From: Molanna angustata
Taxonomy: Eukaryota; Arthropoda; Insecta; Trichoptera; Molannidae
Length of the DNA stretch: 64,000 bases
Assembly: GCA_963576475.1 (NCBI GenBank)
Contig: OY754980.1
Coordinates: 398,751-462,750, forward strand
Direction: 5' to 3'
In this document: positions 54,905 to 64,000 of the stretch, piece after piece
How the letters are laid out: each line of letters starts with the position of its first letter
Numbering within the stretch: position 1 is the stretch's first letter
Made by a program: the position numbers and the translations under genes
The notes under the pieces: generated by a model
What the model was told of the DNA's origin: nothing
Seen by the model: the letters and a program-made list of their open reading frames with translations, nothing else
The model's database searches: none

Positions 54905-55605
54905 GTGTTTGGCATAAACGAATCTTCTTCTTCTTGTTCTTTAATGAAGACTTCAAGGTCTGTTTCAAGAGACCTGCTCCTCTTGCAAAGTGGATTCCCA
55001 GCTATCCCTACATCTTTTAGGCAGTCTACCGTGAGGATGGGTTTAGTGAGGCTGATTGTGCAGCTCTGTATGAAGAAGTCTGGTGCTCGGTTCTTTGGAC
55101 GTGACCATACCATTTCCTTCTTCGCTGCCTTCTCCATCTGATGATCCCTTATCATCAACCTCACATATTTCCCTTACTCTGGTGTTACTCACTCGGTCTC
55201 TCAAGGTTTTGCCTGCTATCATTCTCAGCGTCCTCATTTCTGAAAACTTATTTACTTCTATACTGTGTCTGCTCGTGCTTTAACACCATATGTTATTACT
55301 ATTCTTACGCGTGTATTGTAAATTCTCATTTTTCTTTCCATGGCCATATCCTCATTTTTCCAGATAATGGATTTCACCACCCTTTCTGAATGTTGCCTTT
55401 TTAGGTTAGATTAGACTGGTGTGTGTGGGGATAAACAAGTTTCATCCTTCCATTTAAAGGTAGTGCACACCTGCATATCTGTCGCTAATTACCCCTCGTT
55501 GTGGATTTTTATTCTCCAAAGACTGCAGCTGCCTTATTGACTTGACTCCAAATTTCTTCGCAGAGATCAGCATCTTCTGTAAGGTCTATGTATTCCTAGG
55601 TAAAA
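54905..55605 (-). pseudogene. RTE-like LINE post-RT region, split by rep-E
   Basis: On the minus strand, in order: EEIWSQVNKAAAVFGE (about 55515-55600), then, after the rep-E insertion, IWKNEDMAMERKMRIYNTRV and TYGVKARADT (55245-55370), then RTLRMIAGKTLRDRVSNTRV (about 55175-55240), then a degenerate remainder ending in a GAA-type tail (plus-strand TCTTCTTCTTCTT, 54923-54935). Frameshifts and stops occur throughout. Confidence 0.7.
55376..55510 (-). repeat. rep-E inserted in a LINE remnant
   Basis: CACCCTTTCTGAATGTTGCC, AGACTGGTGTGTGTGGGG and TGTCGCTAATTACCC are in rep-E order (reverse). Coding blocks on either side are consecutive in the LINE, so rep-E moved in later. TGGATTT at both edges may be the target duplication. 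Confidence 0.65.
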
Positions 55606-56934
55606 GTATTAACCTTATATTAACAAATAATGACTTGAATTTTGAAGAATGTTGAGATCATGTTAGGATAGATGAATATGTGTATAATTTCGACGTACCA
55701 AGGGTTTCGTAATAGTTTTTTTGTGAAAAATATGAAACCTAATATTGTTGAAAATTCTGGCCGTACGATACAATTACAAGCAAAAGTGACATAATATGTA
55801 TGGGGTCCTTTTTATGTGATCTCTAGGGGTGCATTGCACTCGACCCTTCATTTACAGGTGCCAACGTGTAATATAAATGAATAATTCGTGAAACGAATGT
55901 ATGAAACAGAGAGATAACCATAATTACTGTGGGTTTACTGACATTTTATGATACACGTACCAAATATTGTAGACACATGAAAAAATTACACACGATAAAA
56001 TTATACGATGAACCGATTTGGACTCATCTTGCGAACCACAACAAGAAAGTGCTCTTGAAATGATTCTGAATCATTAAACGGCGCTATATTTACAAGTAAT
56101 AGGATATTTTTATTTGCTTCAACCACAGGCCAATGAGGCCACGAAAGTATTGTAGCAATTTCGAAATGTAAGTTGAAACAGTAATCTGTTAAATATTGTA
56201 AAGCAATTAGTTTTATTGATATTTAAAAATTGAATGAGTTTGGAATATCCCCGTTCCACCTCATTTTGTATAACCTTACTTGTCATGTGTTTTGTTAAAT
56301 ACCATTTTTTTTTAAATATACCTATTCAAACATGTTTTACGTTCTTGTATTTTTTTTTCTTGTATATCAAAAATGTACAACTCATCTCTTCATAATATAC
56401 ACCAATATATTTTGATTATAAAGTATATCAATTTTAAAATAACCAAATGAAATAAAATATTGTTTCGTTTCAGTGCGAATAATTAATTCATATTTATTTA
56501 TTTATTCATTTATTGCACAAAATTAATATTTTTACATAGTTGGGTATTTTTAATCAGCAGTAATTGTCATATACTTGAAATAATTTCAAAAAAATTGAAA
56601 AAAAAGAGTTCTTACATACTTCATACAGTATTTTTATATAAATTGATACCTTACGTATAATGATATACTTGTGCGGCATTATAATGTACATATCTCCTAC
56701 CTTTAAGTAGGTCAGCCTGGAGTGAGAAAGGTATGACACACACAAAAAGAGAACCTTAGGTAAGGTAAGGTACGTACTTACCTTCCCTCAACTTTCTATC
56801 CAACTACATTATAATTCTATGAATGAATACGTGACATGTCATCTTAAAGGATTAACTACATCATATACAGCGTGTCCTATTTTAACACAATAAAAAATTC
56901 TACATCGTGTATTAGATCTGGTGTCATTGTGTCT
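55606..56934. other. AT-rich spacer
   Basis: GTTTCAGTGCGAATAA at 56467 resembles an end of the MITE at 4285. No gene was seen. Confidence 0.5.
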
Positions 56935-57240
56935 TCTCATCATTTAACATCTTTGTGAGGGTGGACTTCCCTGAGAGGAGGAGATCCAATTATCCTTCCA
57001 TATCTTCCTTCTGTTATTGGGTGTTTCTGTCTTAACAATTTTGATAACATTCTATTGTCGTCCATGCGTTCGACGTGGTCTATACAGAAGCGCCTTCTGC
57101 TACGTCCCCATCTCGTTATGTCCTTGATACCACATATATGTAGATCGTTTTATTTCTGATGCGGTTCCTAAGAGTTCTTCCTGCAATCGAGCGAAGGGAT
57201 ATATTTCAACCACTCTAAGATCCGAATGCACAGTCCTAGG
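56935..57240 (-). pseudogene. LINE C-terminal remnant, reverse
   Basis: The minus strand contains IRNRT, ICGIKDITRWG, RRRFCIDHVERMDDNR-like and EGRYGRIIGSPPL-like blocks in broken frames. This is the post-RT region of an RTE-like LINE, but not LINE-P. Confidence 0.55.
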
Positions 57241-57269
57241 TACCTAAATACTAACTCCTAACCTCACTG

Positions 57270-58015
57270 GAGTATTTAGAATTAGCAAGTTAGCAATTGC
57301 GTTGCAGAGACATCCCTAACTAAATACTACGCCAAACTTAAGGTCGATGGCGTAGAATTTCACACTATTGTGTATGATAAAAAGAGATAGATAGCTTTCT
57401 ATGGGCCTAGACTGACGTTTAAAATTTTTTTTGTCATAACAAAACAAACATGCAACCAAGCTCACATTGACATCTCGATGTCAAGATTTTTCTGAAATTC
57501 CAGCGAATTTTCGGCATCTCGTATGGATACTAGAGTCTACAATCTGAACCTACCCGTTTGCATTCTGTTTCCGGTTGGCTCTCTGATTGGTTGAGATCTC
57601 GTAGTATTAAGTCAAATGAGCTGTGAAATTTTATATTAAATAGGAAAAATTAAAAGAATATTATATATTTAATTTATAATAATTTATAACTCAATTTATA
57701 AAGCAACTCGCTCACGCGAGTCGCTATTATTATTATACACAAACTTAAACCTAACCTAAGAATGCAGAAAAGAAACTCAGGGGCTAGACGCTACTGTATG
57801 GATCGCTGAATACTCTGTTTGGTATTTGATTTGACAAAATTACCAAATACATCATATTCGTCGAATCCGATAAAATCATCCATCCAAAATATCTCGTATT
57901 TTAGTATAAGGTTCCTCGCTATCGACCATAGGTACTATTTGACAGTTCGCAAATATTAGTTTACGCCGATGCGCATGCGCTAAGTATTTAGATATGTCTC
58001 TGAAATGCAATTCTT
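57270..58015. mobile_element. Possible old DNA transposon with inverted ends
   Basis: AATTGCGTTGCAGAGACATC near 57293 resembles the reverse complement of GATATGTCTCTGAAATGCAA near 57990 over about 35 bp, and TAAATACT occurs inside both. The 700-bp interior has no transposase frame. Ends are uncertain. Confidence 0.35.
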
Positions 58016-58692
58016 ATACAAAAACTTCGTGGCATCCTCCAGTTAGGAAGCCACGTGATCTGTGAGCGAATGTGCAATGAAAACATGGTTAGTTCTAATT
58101 ATTATTTATTTATTTTTAATTTATTAAAGTGCACTTTAAAATGAAACATACTATATAATAATTTGGTAAACATACACGAATATTATGACTGTAATTCGTC
58201 ACATCATTATCATCCTTTATATTTATTAAAGACTATATATACATATATATATACCTATATGAAGGAAGGTATGTTTGTATGTACCTACCTATTAACAATA
58301 CAATACATTATGACAGAGAAGTAACGCATTAGCATACAAAGGGAGGTCACACCGTCAGATCATGTCAAAAATATATACATACCATACCATCATTGTATGA
58401 AATATCATATTTGTATGGGGGTAAGGTATTCAGTGCGTGGGCATGTAATATACATACATACATACATACATACTACAGCCCTCAATTTTTTTTCTTATAT
58501 TAGGCATTTGATATTAAGTTGAATATATGGACTTGTAACTGAAACGGTCGTCGAAAGATTAATAAAAACATTGTAGAAAAATAAATATGTTTGTTTTAAC
58601 TTATTTTAAAATTATATAATACTGCAGGAAGCCTTCTCCATTTGTTGATTGAAGACTCCAAGTATCAAACTGTTTTTTTTATCTACAATTTG
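58016..58692. other. AT-rich spacer, CATA microsatellite
   Basis: Simple repeats at 58225-58255 and 58450-58472. AACTGAAACGGTCGTC at 58539 is a rep-K word. AAGCCTTCTCCATTTGTTGA (58629) recurs at 58945, on the other side of the SINE-A fragment. Confidence 0.5.
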
Positions 58693-58878
58693 TATTCTTC
58701 TTCTTCTTTCCCCTTAGCTTTGACCATGATCCTGGAATTGGCGAGTCTGGTTATTATTGAAGCGACTGCCATCTGACTTTCGTAACCCTTAGAAAGGGGA
58801 ACCAGACAAATTGGATCATGGCTACACATAGCTAGTGATATAAATACGCACATAGATTTTTTAAAAATCCAGAGGTGA
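58693..58878 (-). mobile_element. SINE-A body, head missing
   Basis: The plus strand reads GACCATGATCCTGGAATTGG, CGACTGCCATCTGACTTTCG and ATCATGGCTACACATAGCTA, the reverse of the SINE-A body. It stops at CCAGAGGTG, before the tRNA head, so it is 5'-truncated. Confidence 0.8.
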
Positions 58879-58991
58879 AATTAATTAAATTAATTAAAAT
58901 TAATTAAATTAAAAGAAACTAGTTGCAACCTGTGAAATATTAGAAGCCTTCTCCATTTATAGATTGAAGACTCGAAGTATAAAACTGTTGA

Positions 58992-59055
58992 ATCGTGTTT
59001 CCTTACACCTGTCGCTAAATACCCACGTTTGGGTATATGCCATGGTGGTATAAAT
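58992..59055 (-). repeat. rep-E end fragment
   Basis: CACCTGTCGCTAAATACCC and GGGTATATGCCATGGTGGTA. Confidence 0.5.
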
Positions 59056-59554
59056 AGTAATACGTTATTTTGTAAAGCAAAAACATCCAAAGAGCCAAAA
59101 TTAATAAAAACGCGAACATTATTTCTCATTAGTAACATTTTTCATTCGTTGACACAAAACCTACACAATATACATACATAGGTACATAATGATATAACTC
59201 AAATATTGTACTAAATATTAGCACAGTAATATCGTTTCAGTGTTTTTTTTGTTTCAAATAATTTCCCAGCAAATCATTTCGTCGGTATTCCCCCGACCGA
59301 TTAATAAAAAAAGATAGCTTAGTTTAGATAAATTTTGATAGATTTGCTGTTTTATAAGGTAGCAGCTTCAACAAACTACTTATTTAACTCACTGATACCG
59401 ATTTTAAGCACTTTTCAAGCACACAAAATTAAAAAGATGCTGTTAAAAATGATATTTTTAAGAAATGTTTTAATTTCATGTTTTAAGAAATATTTTTCCG
59501 TAAACAGTATTAAAGCTCATTTATAGGTACATCACTTTCTGAATCCTTATTTTT
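59056..59554. other. AT-rich spacer
   Basis: No supported feature. Confidence 0.5.
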
Positions 59555-60175
59555 TACGGCATAGAGGTATGGGGTAAAACATTTAAAACGTATGTAGACA
59601 AAGTTAAATCATTACAAGCGAGATTGTTAAAACTAATAATACCCAAATCAGATTTATCTAAATATAAAGATAATGATGAAATGATATTCAGTATAACAGG
59701 AATACTCCCAGTTAACAAATTATACACTTATCGAGTCATATTAAATCATTACTTCTCTAATGAATATAAATTACCTGTAAAAATATACATATAATTCCAG
59801 ACAAGTTGTGTAAAATAAATTGGTGATTCCCAGATGCACAAACTATTACGGTGAAAAGACACTGAGTGTAAGCATACCGAAAATATTTAACGCCCTTCCA
59901 AGTGGTATGGATAAACTTGATTAATATATCCTCAGTTAAAACTGTATTTAAAAAATCGTGGAAAGTAGGTAATTAAAAATATTTGACTCATTTATAAGTA
60001 GTAATTAAATAAAAAACATGTATCCCATATTATAATTTAAATACTGTAACATAAGGTATGTAATATGTACTTGACCTTTTTGTATGGGAAACTCACTGAT
60101 AGCCTTTAGGCTAGTGAGATCACAATTATTATAATGTAAAACTTTTATGACAATAAAATTGAAAAAAAAAAAGAA
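59555..60175 (+). pseudogene. LINE C-terminus with 3' UTR and poly-A
   Basis: From 59555 the plus strand reads YGIEVWGKTFKTYVDKVKSL, QARLLKLIIPKSDL, then YTYRVILNHYF. After stops and a frame change it gives YYGEKTLSVSIPKIFNALP and VKTVFKKSWKV. The order (YGIExWG, then LPxxI, then FKxxL) is typical of jockey/CR1-like LINE ends. An AATAAAATTG with an A run at 60150-60173 is the 3' end. Damaged by several mutations. Confidence 0.7.
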
Positions 60176-60529
60176 TTTTTTTAGTGGAATTTTTGAATTT
60201 TAAAAAAGTGTGAGAATTGTTGAAAATACTTCTGGAAACACACGTTCAACATATTTGAGAAATTTGAGATTTCAAAATACGATGTTTGGGTTTATGTACA
60301 AGCCGTTTTATTCTCAACAAATCTCCAAACAATGAATTACATTCTTTCTCCCGCATTGAACAAAATACACCACCTCATATGATAAGACTATTTCGTTTAT
60401 ATTTTCTATTGTCTGAAATTAAAACGAATTCCGATAACGTCACATACAATGATATACCTACTTTCCATGCCCAATTAAACAATTCTTATATAGTTAAGTT
60501 TTGACTTCACATAACTCACGAAATTTGCC
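60176..60529. other. AT-rich spacer
   Basis: No supported feature; a 72-codon frame at 60286 has no recognised domain. Confidence 0.45.
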
Positions 60530-60710
60530 GTTCATTCATACCATCACAGCATATCTCACAATGTGTGATAGCCAACGACGTGTGTGCGGGTGTGCATAAC
60601 CTTATAAAAGGAAGCACGATAAAAGCGTGTATCACACCAGTCCCTTCTCATCTACAAAGGCAACATCTAGAATGTGTGGTGAACCTCATTGCTGAACAAT
60701 GCGTGATGTT
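60530..60710 (+). repeat. rep-E, near-complete copy
   Basis: TTCATACCATCACAGCATAT, GTGTGCGGGTGTGCATAACC and GTGTGGTGAACCTCATTGCT follow the copy at 25485-25645. Confidence 0.7.
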
Positions 60711-60744
60711 ATTTTTTGGCCTATTTTATTTTCGACAGAACGAC

Positions 60745-61085
60745 ATAATGAGAGAGTAAGAAATGAGGACACATTGAAAAAAATTAAGATGAAGATTAAG
60801 ACATTGAAATGGTTTGACCACTTGGGAATGATGCATAAAGAACGTCTGTCAAGGAAAATATAAGAAGCTGACAGAAATGGAATAATAGGTTGGGAGCGCC
60901 CAAGAAAAGGTTGGCACGACCACGTGAACGATATTCTGAAAGAGCAAAATGTAAGAAACCTGAACAGCAGAATAACATGTGTGAATATTGACGAGGTGAT
61001 GAGTATATGTGCCAAGATATAAAAAGTGGCATTCTGTTCTCTCTGCCTACCCCGTGAGGGACTTGGCGTGATGGTATGTGTGTGT
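60745..61085 (+). pseudogene. LINE-P 3' fragment
   Basis: Encodes, with stops, an ALKWFDHLGMMHKERLSRK-like block, GRPRKGWHDHVNDIL-like sequence and an RITCVNIDEV block, and ends TTCTCTCTGCCTACCCCGTG then GGCGTGATGGTATGTGTGTG. 5'-truncated copy of 35250-35640. Confidence 0.75.
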
Positions 61086-61664
61086 ATATAATCCCAACAT
61101 CGATGGCCGTTTGTAGCAGATAAACTTTTATACATAGAGTAAAATATTTTCCTCGTTCCGAAGCGTTAAATCTAGTCGATGTTTTTAAATCGAAACTTTG
61201 CCGTTAAACTTTTTTTAATCTCATTTGTTTCGATGTTATTCAGTTAAAAACTTTTTAATACTCACGAGACAAACAACATTAAAAATTTTCCCTTAAACAT
61301 TAAATCGGATCGTTTTATTTAATTTTCCGTGTAATTTGCCACAACATTTATTTCAGGTTCAAGTTTCTATAAGATGGGAAGCTAAAGTAATTATTTTTTC
61401 AAGATAAACGATTGTCATTCATCAGTCTATTAACAGGGGATCATTTAATAGATGGACACACCGAATAAATCCTGATAGTCTCTTGAATCTCATAGTAATG
61501 GGAAATGTCAAGGTTAGAAAATTTCTTCTTTATATTTACATTTCAAAGCTCATCAGAAGATAAAAAAAAATATTGCAGACAACTAAAAAAAATTAAGTAA
61601 TTTAAGAAATAAAATATGATTTTTAAACAGGGCTCTGTGCATCTTATTTATATAATTTATGTAC
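61086..61664. other. AT-rich spacer
   Basis: No supported feature. Confidence 0.5.
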
Positions 61665-61725
61665 ATGTGTACAAAGGCGGGTTTATTGCCATAAGGCAAT
61701 TTCTTCCAACCGCCCGAGCAACGTC
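61665..61725 (-). mobile_element. SINE-D fragment
   Basis: GGCGGGTTTATTGCCATAAG and GCAATTTCTTCCAACC. Confidence 0.5.
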
Positions 61726-61770
61726 AAGTCTCTGAAGTTAAATTGGTACAATACTTAAAAAAGGGGAGCC

Positions 61771-62069
61771 AAAATGTAAATTAAGATTGGAGGCATAATG
61801 TAAATTAAGATTGGAGCCATAATGTAAATTAAGATTGGAGCCATAATGTAAATTAAGATTAGATCCATAATGTAAATTAAGATTAGATCCATAATGTAAA
61901 TTAAGATAAGATCCATAATGTAAATTAAGATTAGACCCATAATGTAAATTAAGATTAGATCCATAATGTAAATTAAGATTAGATCCATAATGTAAATTAA
62001 GATTAGATCCATAATGTAAATTAAGATTGGATCCATAATGTAAATTAAGATTAGATCCATAATGTAAAT
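61771..62069 (+). repeat. 24-bp minisatellite
   Basis: Twelve full units plus a part of AATGTAAATTAAGATTAGAT plus four bases (CCAT). Early units have GGAGCC, later ones AGATCC. As 24 is a multiple of three, the minus strand shows a fortuitous eight-residue repeat frame. Confidence 0.95.
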
Positions 62070-62694
62070 TTTGCTTTCATCTGACTGATATTATACTTTG
62101 ATCTACTTTATATATTATATCAATATAAATAAAATATCAATATAATTTTAATATATACCAGGATACGTAATTCAAAATAAACATTTAATTTAAATTTTCC
62201 CTATGACAATTTTAAAATTAATATATCTTTAAAACTCATTTTGTATTATTTCAATTGCGTCACAATGAGTTATGTATACAATAAGTATGTTTATATATAT
62301 AATTATATATAAAATATTTAATACTATATCAATCAACAATCAATAAATAATTACCTTGGTTTATATTTAAGTCAGTAAATCGATAAATCTCACAGTAATA
62401 ATATATTATGAATACCTACAGTAATAACTGTTGCACAATGATACCGATGTGAAGAAATGCCATAACATCATAATCAAGCCAAGCTATTGTCTTTGTATTA
62501 AGTCACTTCAATAACCTACATTGTTATATGATGAGAATTTATGATTCATCTGAGATATTTCGTATCGAATTTTTTATTTTTATTTTAATCGAATCTAATA
62601 ATTTATATTTTTAATAGTCGAATTCCATTTACAATACAATTGTAGTGCCAACCTTCAAATATGTAAGTGAGACATAGACACGCCAGAAATCGCA
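62070..62694. other. AT-rich spacer
   Basis: No supported feature. Confidence 0.5.
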
Positions 62695-63060
62695 CAATAT
62701 CAAAATGAATGCAGTTGAAATCAAATCGCTACATACAAAGAATTTGTAATATGACGAGTTGACAGGTTATCATTATAAATGAAGATACATGAAAATAATG
62801 TAAGGTGAAGATATATGTCTTTAGGAAAATGAAAATGAACTAGTTGTGATGGTTTGGCCACTTGTAAGAACGCCTGACGAAGAAAACATAAAAATTTGAC
62901 AGGAATGGAACAAGAGGTCGAGGTCGCTCAAGAAAACGAAATTTTCAGAGGAAAATTTAATAAAGCTTAAACAACAGATGGGCATATATATGAGGCGATG
63001 GATGCGTGTTAAAACAGAAAAATGTGGAGTTCAATTCTCTCTGGCAGCCCACAAAGATTA
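62695..63060 (+). pseudogene. LINE-P 3' fragment, diverged
   Basis: Words such as ATGGTTTGGCCACTTG, GACAGGAATGGAACAAGAGG and TCAATTCTCTCTGGCAGCC keep LINE-P order, but the frame is destroyed. Confidence 0.6.
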
Positions 63061-63304
63061 GTTAGCTTCTCCTCACTTTTATTTTTTAATGATTTTAAAT
63101 CAATTTATTTTGAATTTCTCCACCTATTCCAACAATAATTTTAATAGAAGGTCTAACTCACTTTGTATTTTCAAGAAAAACACTCAAAAGAATTCTAAAA
63201 ACTAAATAAGAATCCATAAAAGCCTGATATCGATTTCCTCTCCTTGTCGTTTACCGATCCTGTTTTTTTTCCTACGAAGATTTTTTTTAATTTAGTGTAA
63301 TGTA

Positions 63305-63362
63305 ATCATCTCTGGCGCTCAGTTCTCACCGCTTACCCCGTAAGGGACATGGCGTGATCGTA
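63305..63362 (+). mobile_element. LINE-P 3' terminus
   Basis: CTCACCGCTTACCCCGTAAG then GGACATGGCGTGATCGTAT. Confidence 0.6.
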
Positions 63363-63385
63363 TTTTTGTTATCTTAGCCTAGTAA

Positions 63386-63611
63386 TCCAACTGTTGATTC
63401 GTTCATGAGAATTCAATTCTCTTAATGAATCGACATTATTAAGCCAAGATGCGTGTACGAAGGAAAATTTTGTATGGTGTAGTGGACTTTTTGCATGCTA
63501 ATAACACGAACTAGAGGCCTCGCAGCATATATGTTCCCATACATGGATTTACTCAGAATTCGGAGTAGAACATTTTATGTGAGTTTTGTGTGTGTGTGTG
63601 TGTGTGCGTGG

Positions 63612-63642
<31 letters not shown>

Positions 63643-64000
63643 TGTGTGTGTCCCTTATAACCTTTGAACCATTCAATTTACAGAGCCCAAATTTTCAGAA
63701 TATATAAACAGTTATAGGCCTACAAAACTTTTATACTCAGAAGTGTGAATTTTTGTTTCAGTCAGGGGTTATCAACTTTTGAAATTTTGGTTTATTTTTC
63801 CATATATCTCAGAAACCATAAAAGCTAGAACGCTGAAATTTGTTATAAATATAGACAAATACAAAATCTCAAATAAGTTTTTTTTTTAAAAATCCAGGGT
63901 TTCTCAAACATTTTTTATTAAGAAAAATATTTTTTTTATGATAAATTTGTGAGTTTAACTGCCTATATTTCCAGATTTTTTAAAAAATATAAAAAAAAAG
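63386..64000 (+). mobile_element. Helitron copy running off the window
   Basis: Begins ATCCAACTGTTGATTCGTTC and continues colinearly with 41322-41900: CTCGCAGCATATATGTTCC, CTCAGAATTCGGAGTAGAAC, an expanded GT run (63583-63651), and GTTTCAGTCAGGGGTTATCA. Confidence 0.8.

Noticed and set aside
57061..57240. Fragment of LINE-P
   Set aside because: Blocks differ from LINE-P (no GRGRPRKGWHDHV and a different terminus), so kept as a separate LINE remnant.
61755..62060. 101-codon minus frame of eight-residue hydrophobic repeats
   Set aside because: A direct by-product of the 24-bp minisatellite; reading frame stays open only because 24 is divisible by three.

Overview
The window looks like intergenic or intronic DNA from a large, AT-rich insect genome, most likely a moth or butterfly (Lepidoptera). 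The reasons are very high AT content, frequent GTAGGTA-type words, dense R1-, RTE- and jockey-like LINE debris, tRNA-derived SINEs, Helitrons, foldback MITEs, and a noncoding LTR element primed by tRNA-Trp. There are no bacterial operons and no canonical tRNA or rRNA gene. I find no host gene I can name. The only host-exon candidate is a coding-like stretch at 45650-46035 on the minus strand.

Layout. 1-6036: old LINE and SINE fragments, including an R1-like LINE C-terminus with a CCHC knuckle at 3231-3655. 6037-12366: an 87-bp satellite, 33 units in total, split by a young noncoding LTR retrotransposon (7535-10989) that has identical-length 693-bp LTRs, an ACAT target duplication, a tRNA-Trp primer site and a purine tract. 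12830-15413: a 5'-truncated RTE-type LINE with a long open reverse-transcriptase frame (13343-15394), a triplet-repeat tail and a 10-bp target duplication. 15419-30360: mosaics of MITEs, minisatellites, SINEs and LINE ends. These include a TTAA-flanked foldback element (22520-23211) and a perfect 130-bp-arm palindrome (26956-27226). 30362-31000: a pyrimidine-rich repeat holding a SINE. 34412-39860: two hAT-like elements filled with AAGACC repeats, on either side of a nearly intact minus-strand LINE (35223-36800) with one internal stop. 39970-42525: a 97-bp satellite split by a complete non-autonomous Helitron (41322-42325) with an exact A/T empty site. 42693-43215: a 22-bp minisatellite. 43765-45110: a dispersed repeat, one block of which has been amplified into eight 142-bp units. 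45110-64000: more LINE, SINE and Helitron debris and a 24-bp minisatellite (61771-62069).

The parts form a stratigraphy of mobile elements rather than a pathway. The local arrays record clean empty sites for two young insertions. The LINE families (here called LINE-P and RTE-like) probably supplied the machinery that moved the SINEs. Family labels such as SINE-A or rep-E are local names used only in this annotation. All alignments were made by eye, so copy boundaries are approximate unless a target duplication or an exact terminus is quoted.
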